Shown here: one piece after another, positions 1 to 10,565 of the stretch
Layout of the letters: each line of letters starts with the position of its first letter
Position numbering within the stretch: position 1 is the first letter of the stretch
The notes under the pieces: generated by a model
The model's input: only the letters and a program-made list of their open reading frames with translations
Database searches by the model: none
Told to the model about the DNA's origin: nothing
Translations under genes and position numbers: made by a program
From: Albugo candida
Taxonomy: Eukaryota > Oomycota > Peronosporomycetes > Albuginales
Direction: 5' to 3'
DNA length: 64,000 nucleotides
Assembly: GCA_040437565.1 (NCBI GenBank)
Contig: JBDOQK010000004.1
Coordinates: 620,001-684,000, forward strand

Positions 1-1368
1 GAGCCGAGGAACCCAAGATACGAGATACTTATGCAACGCCAAACAGATAGGGAGGATGCTGACGATGGCAAACTCGACATAGCACTTCAATCCTTAAAGA
101 CCGAATATGATACAACAGCCACAAAGGACTCAATTCCGCAGCTCGTCAAAATTAGTATTGGACCTTTTCTTGATGATGAGGATGCTGTCATCGCGTATTG
201 GCGATTTGAGGAAGGCAATAGCATTCTGAAGCAAAGTGAGAATGAAAAGCAAGACATGAGAGCATATCAGCTTTCTCACTTCGACTCGTACGACATGTCT
301 AAACATGAAAATCACCTCAAAGTTTTATCTTTTGGTGGTTTGTATGATCCCTCCGATGAAATAGCTCCCGTGTGCATGACATTTGCTCCTTCAAGCAGTC
401 CTGTTGATAGAGGAGAACCAGGCCGGGTGCAAGAGCCTTTCACATTACGATTTCCGAGTAGCGATCAGAACCGAGAGGTATATGGAGCAAAGTGTCACGT
501 GTTCGAAGGAAGTTCACTGGATCTGGGATTAGTATTTGATGATGACCCATATCGTCGCAAGCTCACTGTCGAATGCTGGATTCGTAATTTCTGCATTGTG
601 AAGGAATCACAGTCCAGCGGCAAATATGACTGTGAGGATGACTCTCTTGATGATCCCGAATCATCAGCGATAAACGAGATGAGAGACACCCGACTGCGCC
701 AGTTGATTGGTAGGAGCTCTGATAGTGGGTCTGTGTGGTGGGAATTATACCTCGAGGAGGCCTCTTTATGTCTTCGTTATGCCGACCAGGTTCTACAAAG
801 CGATTTTAAAGTGACAAATGCTTCTTCTTGGCAACATATTGCCTTCACCATCGATATTCCTTCATACGGCCATGCACTCGGAAAGCTGTTTATACAAGGA
901 CAGCTTGCGGGAGTCAAAGCCTTTGCATCATTCGACGAGACGAATCAAGCAAAAATCGCGGATCCCGAGAGTCCCAGTAAAAGACAAGGGTCATTTTTAT
1001 GGATGGGCAAAAGCCTCGAGAATTATGAGATGACTGAGATTCGATTATGGGCTACTGCCCGATCTCTTGAGCAGCTGCAAGATATGAAGGAGAATTACCT
1101 TGGGATCGCGGAGACGAAAAAGAAGCTCAAAGTTGCGATCCACAAGCGAAATTGCCAATGTGACAAATGTATTGGGTATCGGAAGCGAAAGACTGGCGCG
1201 CTCGTTGCACCAGAGAATTCCCAGCCACTAAATAAGACGGGAAGTAGCAATTTGACAGATGGGGTGGGATTTGTCAGCATACGATCGTGCTTCCCTTCAA
1301 CGCCTCCTTCTTCCAAGTCTCGTGAGCGAAGGTTGCCACAACCCACGCATACAAACGCTCCCAACTAG
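1..1368 (+). CDS. LamG/concanavalin-like domain protein, 5' partial
   Basis: The frame is open from the first base of the window, so the N-terminus probably lies upstream; the first ATG seen is at 31 and the stop is at 1366-1368. The visible part is about 455 residues. Two stretches look like a jelly-roll LamG_3/concanavalin fold: one around YWRFEEG, and a later one with SWQHIAFTID, GKLFIQGQLAG, FLWMGKS and EIRLWATARS, which is the usual order of strands in that family. The last 80 residues are basic and low in structure (KKKLKVAIHKRNCQCDKC). No membrane segment or signal peptide is visible here. The binding partner and cell location cannot be told. The next gene starts 107 bp downstream on the same strand. 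The fold assignment is moderate and the function unknown. Confidence 0.6.
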   Translation, partial: EPRNPRYEILMQRQTDREDADDGKLDIALQSLKTEYDTTATKDSIPQLVKISIGPFLDDEDAVIAYWRFEEGNSILKQSENEKQDMRAYQLSHFDSYDMSKHENHLKVLSFGGLYDPSDEIAPVCMTFAPSSSPVDRGEPGRVQEPFTLRFPSSDQNREVYGAKCHVFEGSSLDLGLVFDDDPYRRKLTVECWIRNFCIVKESQSSGKYDCEDDSLDDPESSAINEMRDTRLRQLIGRSSDSGSVWWELYLEEASLCLRYADQVLQSDFKVTNASSWQHIAFTIDIPSYGHALGKLFIQGQLAGVKAFASFDETNQAKIADPESPSKRQGSFLWMGKSLENYEMTEIRLWATARSLEQLQDMKENYLGIAETKKKLKVAIHKRNCQCDKCIGYRKRKTGALVAPENSQPLNKTGSSNLTDGVGFVSIRSCFPSTPPSSKSRERRLPQPTHTNAPN

Positions 1369-1475
1369 ATTGATACGGAACTAGTAAGAGTAATAGCTTG
1401 GATGCTACCATTGCTCGAAGGAGACAGTCTAGTATAACAAATAAAGCGGTTGTATTCCTTCTTCACGGCGTAATA

Positions 1476-4400
1476 ATGACACTAGCAGGCTCACTTTACC
1501 GCCATACGCCGCGCCTATTTCACAAGCATAAACCTGGCAATTGGACACAAGTTTGGTGTGAGCTATTGCTTTCCTCGGGTGAGATTGTCTTATACCAAGA
1601 AAAAGGTGGACGACGGATTATTTTCATACCGATATGCTCGAGCGAATTCGCGCATGTTCGATGTGAAGGTCGCGACTGCATTGAAATTCGGATCCAGCGT
1701 AATAAGAAGGAGATATTCTCCTCCCACGAATCCAGCTACGATGTGGACTTTTGGTCTCAATCTTTTATGCATTCATTGTTGCTTCATTTCCCACGAACTT
1801 TAGTTATTGGATTTTGCTGTGCTTAGGATGAATACGCTTGTGTCGGTGAAGCGAGACATTGAACGAGGCGTTCGGCCTCTCATTTCCATCGTGTGCCCTC
1901 CTTTGGATCCTCCATTGCCACCTAGAACCAGCTCGTCTAGAAGGAAGAGTATTTCCAATCCATCTGATTCAACTTCGTCATCCTCTCCGGGTACACAGAA
2001 GCAGCATTATCGCGAGACTTATCTCGATTCGGTCATACAATACTATGAACGATTCACAGTTTATGAGACGGATTCGGTACGTGCAAGAGTTGTCTTTGTA
2101 CGTAGCTTATCGTATTTTCTATTGCATGGAAGATGTACTACGTCGTAGCTTCCGACCGCCACTACTCTCAATTTCGATTTTTTCAACTGGATCGGACGAT
2201 TGAAAAGCCAAACAGCCTGAATGATATATTGCAGGAAGATTGCAATGTGTACGATTGGGCTGGAATGGAGGCAAAGTTGCAAGAAATCTCTAAAGCAAAG
2301 ACACAAAATACAAAATCAGCTACCGCGTCTAGTAGTTATACACACGGAAAGCTAGTTCGCGTGCTGAGTGCTGTGGGTATCGTTGGATGTTTCCGCTTCC
2401 TTTGTGGGTATTACATGATGTTCGTGACAGAGCGACGCAAAGCTGGGTGTATTGGTGGAAATTTCATATACGGTGTACAAAGTACTCAACAAATCAGCAT
2501 TTCAAGAAAATTAGAGGTTGGAACTGGCTGGTCGTGGTTTCGACGCTGGCTGAATCCAAGCCCAGAAGAAGAAGCCGAAGCAAGATACCTTGGACTGTTC
2601 CATTTTATCGACTTGTCTAAAGACTTTTACTTTAGCTACTCGTACGAGCTTACCAGAACATTACAATATAACATGACCGCTCAACATGTGGAGCCTTCCG
2701 AAATGTTCGTGTGGAACCACTTTCTTATTAGAGAGCTGAATGATTGCTTGTCAAAATCAACATCTGCAAAGATACTGATGCCATATATGCTTGGATGCTA
2801 CGAACAACGAAAATGCTCGATGTTTGGCAGATTGCTCAGTATTGTTCTCGTAGCACGACGTTCGAGGCATTTTGCAGGAACTCGATATCTGAAACGTGGA
2901 ATTGCAGATACAGGAAAGGTTGCCAACGATGTCGAAATTGAGCAGATTATTGAGGATGAAAGTATTGGTATGGGTAAATTCAGCTCTTTTGTGCAGCATC
3001 GGGGCTCTATCCCTGTGTTTTGGTCCCAAGAGACGTCAGCCACATTACCAAAGCCTCCGATTGTACTCAACCGCGTGGATCCAACGTACTCTGCATGCAA
3101 AAAACACATTGCCGACTTGTTTCAGCGATATGGATCGCCAATAGTGGCATTGAACCTTGTCAAACACTCTGAAAAGAAGGAACGTGAAACAATCGTTGGG
3201 AACGAGTACGTAAACGCGGTGGAATATCTCAATAGTTTCATGCCACCACAACATCGAATTCGATATGTGGCGTTGGATTATTCGAGACTAAGCAAGCAGA
3301 AAGACCTTAACGTTCTACACACTATCGACAAGTTCGCCGTATGGGCGCTGACGCAAACAGGGATTTTCTGTAGTGCACCGAAACGATATTTTCTGAAGAA
3401 GCAAGAACAATTGGTTGCAGATTCGCAGGGCCAAGTGTATTTTGCAGGAACTTGGCATATACCAGACCAGCCAACATCACGTCCAAATCCGTCAGGCTGG
3501 CTCGAACAAAAAGGAGTTTTGCGGACAAATTGTATCGATTGCCTGGATCGAACAAATGTTAGCCAGTTTAGTGTGGGAAGACGGGCCCTGGGACAGCAAT
3601 TATACGCTCTGGGAATACGAAACAGCACATTTCTAGAGAACGGGTCTCCGCTTGTCCGAATACTGATGCTTCTCTATTCGCTTATTGGAGACGCCATCTC
3701 TTTGCAGTATGGTGGTTCCGAAGCTCACAAAAACGTGAAAAACAGTGCCGGTCGAGAGAATTTGAAGCATCGCGAATTACTCACATCCATTCGACGCTAT
3801 TACAGCAATTCCTTCACTGACACAGCCAAACAGGATGCCATTAATATCTTTTTGGGTAATTATGTACCTCAAGAAAATGAAATTCCATTATGGGAATTAG
3901 ATTCTGATTACTACTTGCACAACTTCGAAGTACGCAATGGCATCCAGGCCTGTGACCAAGTGGAAGCAAGTGTAGCTTTGTACGCTGAAAAGAAGAGACG
4001 TTTGACGGAAATGATCAGTTCGCTCAGCATGTCCGAGATCAATGCCATCCAAATTTCGGCAACATCGGAACAGCTTTTGGAGCTCAAAATGGCTTGCGAA
4101 TCAGATCGAGAGAATAAAGAGGTCAGGTATGCATACGTGCGCGAGTGTAAACGCATGCTTGATGACTGGTGGAAGGAACCAATTCATGCTTACGAAAATC
4201 TCAAGTATGAATCACGCATTTGTGGCGATGGACAGCTCAATACCGAAGGAATGGAAGCTGTAAAGAAGAAACGCGTCGGGCGAAACACGTCTGATTCTGA
4301 TAAATTTATTCAGCGGTACTATCCCCAAGAGCTGACGTCATTTGATAAATCGCTCAGTTACAAGTTTATGTGTCCGTTGGATCTTTCGAATGAACCAACT

Positions 4401-5808
4401 GAAGATACCGGATACGCTTCAACAGAGACCAGGTCGGGACACAGAAGCGGCTATCTGAGAACGATATCAAGCTCAGCTGCGTCAGACGCTTCATCAGAAA
4501 CAAGCACATATGAAGTGAATGATTCTGGCAATACAGGATTCGATCATATGCGCTGCCGATCCAGTAGCAAGCCCATGACGCGCACAGGTCGAAGTATGAG
4601 TGCACCAGATATTTCAGAGGACGCTCCAATAAACCGCACCAAGTCCCGAAGTGATGCTTGGCAAGATCATGGGGAGCTAGGAACCAACTTGACCCGTACT
4701 TCGCTCAGCTCTATGGTACAGAAGGATCTGACCAGATCTGTTATTTCGCTTCCTTCTTCAACTACAGCTTCACGCCAGCGTCGAACATCGCAAGACGATT
4801 TGTACGAAGGATTGGTGTCAATTACGAACGTAAACAAACGGAAAGACGAATGGAGTGTTGAGGACTATTATCTCCGTAACAAATGGTATGCCTCTGATCT
4901 GACTGTATGTCTTCGAATCTAACAGCGATTTGCATCGTCCAGCACTCGTAGATTTGTTGGAGGTAATACCAAAACGACCCCAGATGGTGTTTATAAGCGA
5001 TACGTTCACTGTGGGCGCTTACGTTCAATGTGGGAAATTGATAAAGAGAGTATTGAGATGTGTTTCCAGGCGTATATGCGTGATAACAATATCAACCCCG
5101 ATGACGTTCGTGCTGTAATGGATGCCCAAATTCGAGGAGGGGCCACATACAAAATTCAGACAGGGGCGTACAGCGGCTTGGATCAGCATCTAAAGGCACG
5201 AGTACTCGTTACCAAGAAATTGAAAATGGATGCTGAAGATAGAAGGTACGCTCTTCCTCAGTACCATTTTGTGATCACATTGTGAATTCTGTCCAAACAG
5301 ACTTTTGGAGAACAATTGTGATTTGGAAAAGCTTAGTTCTACCGACCAAATGTGTATCCCACCCGATAGCCTCGATCTGTACAAATCTTTCTTTATGGAT
5401 CCACTTCCTTACACCAGCGCCAATATACCAGATGCAAGCTCATCAGCAGATACAGCAAGTAACATTGCATCGAGGTTTTCTACGGCAAATGGCCCAGCTT
5501 TATCCGCGTCCGAATCAATTGTGGACGCGAAAAAAATAGCAGCGTCACAACTGTATGGCGAATTTGGAAATGCGTCTGCTTCTCAAGGTATGTCAAGCAG
5601 CAGTGTGCCTCGTGCTCACGAATATCAAGTCAAAAGTCACATTGATTCGGCAGAATACCATAAAAACGACTTGCTACCTTCAATGGATCATTTGGTCAGT
5701 GTCGGACCATTGATGAAGCTGGACGGTGGGAAGGATCAGGACTTTGTACTTTTTAATAAGGCAGCTTTAATGCATGGAATTGGGAGCGCAATTAGCCGCG
5801 AGGCATAG
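1476..5808 (+). CDS. FIG4: PH-domain FIG4/SAC-type phosphoinositide phosphatase
   Basis: Five exons (1476-1777, 1827-2076, 2133-4885, 4943-5245, 5301-5808) give 1371 residues with all phases consistent; introns are 49, 56, 57 and 55 nt with GT-AG ends. The N-terminus is a PH-like domain (GNWTQVWCELLLSSG to DFWSQSFMHSL). A SAC domain follows (RFTVYETDS, YYMMFVTERRKAGCIGG) with the catalytic CX5R motif CIDCLDRT near base 3531. After the SAC core, DAINIFLGNY and LWELDSDYYLHN match the FIG4/SAC3 branch, whose members remove the 5-phosphate from PI(3,5)P2 on endolysosomes. The C-terminal 450 residues are Ser/Thr-rich and have no known fold. Animal FIG4 is about 900 residues, so this protein is extended at both ends. 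The FIG4 call is firm; the PH fusion is read directly from the spliced frame. Confidence 0.85.
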
Positions 5809-6543
5809 GGCCTTCTCCTTATATTCAGTTAAGTACATTATTTCAAGTGCGTCTAATATAGCGTGACACGATGCTTTCACCAAAATCTACACATTGGAAT
5901 TGGAATGAGACTTCATACAGATCGGCCTAGAGAAAGATTATTATCTAATCAACCAGTGCATATGGTCCAGGATGCTCAAACAAATCTGTACTCCCTATAT
6001 CAGAAAGAAATTAAGTAGATCGCATGAACTTTCACGTAAACTCGGCTGACTGCAGCATCTGGCAACATGATATGAAGAATGTGAAGTCACTTTCTCTTCG
6101 ATTGCGTTGCGGACCTCATGTGTCTATGCCCCGAATCAGGGCCGTGGTATTCATTCTTCATCGCTCTGACCTCTGGTCTCATAGCTCTCCGTCTCGACCT
6201 CAACTGACTTGGCGGGGAATTAGGCAACACAGTCTCGGTCTAAACTTATCGCTATACCATCTAACGTCTCATGAGATGCTGCGTCCTCATTCAACGTTCT
6301 GCGGGCTCACGCGTAAGATCGCAATAAGTAAGGACCAAAATTGATTGTAGGACAGATGTCCGAGCACATAGCACATTCACGCCACATCTCTCGATAGGAA
6401 CATCTCTACAAAGAGTGATGCTTTGGTCCCTTTTGGTCTGACTCGGAAACTTGGTCAGTTAGAATCGGTTGGCTCAAAGTAACCGCAGCTTGAGCTATTT
6501 GTGGGCTCTGCTCACTCGCGAATCGCACAAGAAACAGTTGGAG
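5809..6543 (+). other. Intergenic, no gene supported
   Basis: This 735-bp stretch separates the FIG4-like gene from the MINDY4-like gene. The only longer frame (6024-6344) lacks any recognisable motif, and frames on both strands are equally open. It presumably holds the FIG4 3' end and the promoter of the next gene. I see no repeat or RNA gene in it. Confidence 0.5.
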
Positions 6544-8674
6544 ATGACAGACCATCCTGCATTTCTTGTATTAGATTACCTCCGATCTAAACGCATGCAT
6601 GAACCAGCAAAACTGTTTGCCACAAAAGCGTCTATCGTGGACAATGACGCAGAATCTTCACTTCGTGATGATCGTAAATCGAAACTAGAGACTATCATTA
6701 CCGAAAGTATGAGTCTATCCGAACAGCCTTCNNNNNNNNNNNNNNNNNNNNNNNNNNNNNNNNNNNNNNNNNNNNNNNNNNNNNNNNNNNNNNNNNNNNN
6801 NNNNNNNNNNNNNNNNNNNNNNNNNNNNNNNACGCATGCATGAACCAGCAAAACTGTTTGCCACAAAAGCGTCTATCGTGGACAATGACGCAGAATCATC
6901 ACGAAGTGAAGACCGTAAATCGAAACTAGAGACTATCATTACCGAAAGTATGAGTCTATCCGAACAGCCTTCAAAAGAGAAAGAAGACTTTTCTTCACCA
7001 TCGAATATGTGGAATCGAGCACAAATTGAGAGACTTCGAGCAGCAATAAAGAAAACCAAAACCATTTCTGACAAAGCGTCTCGATGGACAGCCATTGCTT
7101 CTCACGTGGGTGCGAGCAAAAAAGTTTGCTATTTAAAATACAAGGAATTGAAGTCAGAATTAGGAGGGGAGAATGGAGGGTCAGCTTCCAAATCGAAAAG
7201 GAGTATCAGTGCAGCGCGAGGATTTGCGAAAGAACCAAAAGAAGAACCAATAATTTGTGATAACATCTGCCAAGATGATAACATTTTTGCAGTATCCTCA
7301 AGGATCAAAGAAGTTAGTGTTATGGTGGCTGACTCCACCCTTCTGTTGGAGAACTTTGATGAGTTTGTGCACAAATCGGAATCTCACATATCTCAGGCCT
7401 TACCGACAGGTGAAATTATGAAGCGGAATAAAGTTACACTTCCACGTGGTCGGAATATGAAGCATGATGAAGCTGATGCAATTCGCGAGATCCTGTTTTC
7501 AAGCTCATCAAAGAGAAAGATGTTTGGTCCACACTGGGAAATGCAGGTACAATTAGCCACCATATAAATTTTGATCTCGCTGATTGTAAGGCAATTTGAG
7601 CAGGGATTTTCTTTCTCGAATGCCAAGAATCTGCGTTACGGACTTGTACAGGTCGAAGGAGGTCCATGCGGCGTACTGGCAGTTGTGCAAGCCTACGTGA
7701 TTCGATACTTATTTGATAAGGTCAACTTTGATGATACATCAGTCGACTGGCAAAATGTAAGATTGCTTCTTTTATTGTCAAAAAGTAAGCACTGAAAGTG
7801 CGAGTAATCTCAGCCCGACAAAAGAACGCAAGAAAACGTATTATCAGCCTCGTTGGCGCATATTTTAACACAAGCATCGCAAAACAATCGACTTCAAATT
7901 GTACTGCCTAAAGCCACAAGCGATCCCAAGTCAAAGCAATTACGATGGGTCCAGGATTTGCAGATTTTTGATTTTGATAGTGATTGCAATCCAAAAGAAG
8001 ACCTGAAAACTTTTTTCATGCAGCATGTAGAGCATTTTGCTGAGCCCAAGGGAAATGGATTGATTCTTTTCGTGCTATCAGTCATCCTATCTGCGGGTAT
8101 CGACCGTATACGAGATGCTATGGATACGGGTAATTCCGAATCGTACTCATCAGCTGAATCTGGATGTTTGATTGGGAGTCATGAGTATTGCACTCAGGAA
8201 CTGGTCAACTTATTGTTATGTGGTCATGCTGTAGGAAATGTGTTCGACAACATGCAGACACTCGATTCTGGTCCTTCCTCTCAGCCCATGATATTAAAAG
8301 GAATTCCTGCGAAAGGAACTGTTGGATTTCTCACACTTTTTGAGAGTTACAACTACATTCAGGTTGGTTCTTTTCTTAAGAGCCCAAAATACAACATATG
8401 GGTCATTTGCAGTGAATCGCATTATTCGGTTCTGTTCATGCCATCTCCTTATACTATAAGCAGCGATTATGACAAGTGTAGTGAGTTTGATCTCTTTTAC
8501 TACGATGGATTAGCAAATCAGGAAGAGACCATCAGGCTTACTATTACCAATTGCGCTGAACAATCCGAGCTGGTGGGAAAAAATGATGAATTGATACCAC
8601 CGTTGAATCTTGTGATCAAGACGAAGTGGCCAAAGGCAATAGTTTCGTGGAATGATACGGATCCTTTACTCTAA
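6544..8674 (+). CDS. MINDY4-like deubiquitinase with LisH and SANT domains
   Basis: The ATG at 6544 opens the gene. An assembly gap (6732-6831) is flanked by a 141-bp repeat. With one copy removed the exons (6544-6731 joined to 6973-7546, 7604-7756, 7814-8674) give 591 residues in phase; both introns are 57 nt. Domains in order: a LisH-like motif ([20 protein letters not shown]), a SANT/Myb domain of the ZRF1 type ([31 protein letters not shown]), and a MINDY/DUF4205 catalytic domain. The catalytic Cys lies in [10 protein letters not shown] (codon 7667-7669) and the His in [13 protein letters not shown] (codon 8420-8422), as in MINDY4 (FAM188B), whose relatives trim K48-linked ubiquitin chains. 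The SANT domain suggests work at chromatin or ribosomes, which is inference. The two repeat copies differ by a short inversion (see findings). Confidence 0.82.
6591..6972. repeat. Gap 1 (N 6732-6831) with 141-bp flanking direct repeat
   Basis: Bases 6591-6731 recur at 6832-6972 on the other side of exactly 100 N. The copies match except for a 17-bp segment (6655-6671 versus 6896-6912), which is inverted, and one adjacent base (6672 t, 6913 c). This fits two unmerged contig ends from different alleles. Confidence 0.9.
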
Positions 8675-9232
8675 AGCGATGGAAGCAGCTCATATGTTAT
8701 CTTCACTTCAAAACATTGAGGATACCGATACAAGGCACAGATTTTGCTTCTCGATGTAAAATTTTATTTAAGTGCAATCACGGATTCTAGAGCATATAGA
8801 AACGCGATGATTCACTATCATAAAATTCATCAGTGCATTTCTGGTTGTTGAAGTACTGTCCAAACTTCAATCTCAGGTGCAAGTGACCATCACTCTTCCA
8901 ACACTCATGCCCTACTTGCAAACATTTCGTGCTATCAAGGCACCACGACAAACCAAGAAACTTGACTTTACAGCTCAGATAGCTTTGCTGTGTTATAAGT
9001 CAATGATGAAGATAGACAGATGTTTATCAAAAATGAAGTAAGCTCGCTTCCAGGCACAAGCTTCAGCTCGACCTGTCTGGATGATATTAAAAATATATCT
9101 TTATTGATGCGTTGTGACGCAGCTATTTTGTGCCGTTGCAACTAAGCATATTTTCGCCTGAGATCCCAGAACGACGATAAGAAGACTCGAGACTTGAATT
9201 ACATTCCTTACCTGAGCTGCATCACAATAGCC
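8675..9232. other. Intergenic between convergent genes; one undecided open frame
   Basis: The stretch lies between the convergent MINDY4-like and APC11 genes. On the minus strand 8790-8999 is open for 70 codons with fairly coding-like composition (WCLDSTKCLQVGHECW), but it has no ATG and no clear splice partner. The opposite strand is open over the same bases, so no gene is called. Confidence 0.35.
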
Positions 9233-9568
9233 TCAACTGCTCTGAAACTCCCACTCCTGCCGGCACATCGGACATGTCGACTGTGATGAATCAAGCCACT
9301 TCACTAAGCAGTGCATATGAAACGCATGTTGACAGCCGCCCCACACTATCGTACAGATTTATGAGATAGAAGGTGTTACAGAAACTAAGATGCATAACGT
9401 GCCAGGAGGACAGGCGTCTCCAGGTGAGGTACACTCAGGACAGCATGTTTCAAAAGCATTACGACATATCCCGCAGCATTCTTCATTAATGCCCCAAGTC
9501 CAGGTCGCCACACCGTGCCAGCGTTTTATTCTGACTCGAAGGCGCTTAGCTTGCGCGATTTCTGTCAT
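9233..9568 (-). CDS. APC11: Anaphase-promoting complex subunit 11 (RING-H2)
   Basis: Two exons read on the minus strand (9568-9403 and 9345-9233) give 92 residues, close to the 84 of human APC11. Exon 1 carries the family signature RIKRWHGVATWTW followed by CGICRNAFE and CPECTSPGDACPP. Exon 2 completes the RING with VWGGCQHAFHMHC, LVKWLDSS and CPMCRQEW. All zinc ligands expected of the APC11 RING-H2 are present. APC11 is the catalytic RING subunit that recruits E2 enzymes to the anaphase-promoting complex. The start at 9568 was chosen because it sits just before the conserved RVRIKRWH block. The 57-nt intron (9346-9402) has a GC donor rather than GT; no GT donor gives the conserved frame. Confidence 0.9.
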
Positions 9569-10565
9569 TGAATTGGTGTACGTCTTTTGATTGGAGGAAT
9601 ACAAATGCGATCGAAGCGAATCGAGGCGATTCGTTAGATTGGAACTTGAAGCGAAACACAGTTTCTTAAATGTATCACAGAATTTACAGGCATAGAGACT
9701 TGTGGGTTGATGCGACATGTTTATCAGGCTTCGTATCAGCAAATTATCTCGAATGACAATAGTATGAGATAAGTTCTGGCTGGAATTCCTTGGCGGGATT
9801 CAGCAGCTATATGCATGCGTATACCTATGTCAAAGCCCTTTCTGTGAATACAATACATTAAAGAGCACACCTAGTACGTTTTGATCACCCTTGCTTTTCA
9901 ACTCAAGCCGTTCCGTGTAAAAGCTTGCCCTTGGAGAGCTGTATGCCTTGTCTGCTTTATATTGATAAAGTACACGAGCATTGGTCTGATTCCACTATAC
10001 AATGGGTGATATCTCTTGTGTGCGTGGCATCTCTGATATACTGATCACACTAGCGCTACGCTGCCATGTGATTGACATAGCTCGACCAGATGACGGGAAA
10101 AGCGATGCGCAGTTTATGTTCAGCCAACAGCCAATGAGTGCAATCAGCATTGTATATGCGACAAGATAAAAGGCAGTACGACTGAATCAGATCACTCCAC
10201 TTGCAACTCACTATTTTCAGATGAAGCAGCATGATATTTGTCCAGATAACAGCAAACATCATGTACTATGAACCCAATCCTGCTGCATTCGTGATTTTCC
10301 GCTTTATCATCACATATCAAGCTTCCATACTTTACTCGCTCTTTCTGTCTCGTTTCTCTTTTGATAAAAAGAAAGAAAAATTAAAACAAAGGGAAGATTG
10401 AGTGGTGAAATAGGTACCTTTCGCTTCTATGTATCTTGTTACGCATCTCATGCGCTTATATTTTTTCTAGTTTTGCTTCACGAACGAAGTTTGTCATCAA
10501 ACACAAAAAGAGCATTATTCAAAATCATCCGACTTACGCCCATACTCATCTGACTTGACCGCTTC
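9569..10565. other. Intergenic; right part repeated at 12690-13283
   Basis: No gene is supported between the divergent APC11 and GPCR-TKL starts. Bases from 9972 onward are repeated exactly at 12690 as part of the gap 2 repeat. A 68-codon minus frame (10056-10262) has no recognisable features. Just upstream of the kinase start there is an A/T-rich run near 10360-10385. Confidence 0.5.

Noticed and set aside
4905-4925. A 21-nt intron in the FIG4-like gene
   Set aside because: It has GT-AG ends and keeps phase, but the 57-nt alternative 4886-4942 also keeps phase and agrees with all other intron sizes.
8787-8999. Minus-strand open frame of 70 codons downstream of APC11
   Set aside because: There is no ATG and no splice partner with matching phase, and the plus strand is open over the same bases.
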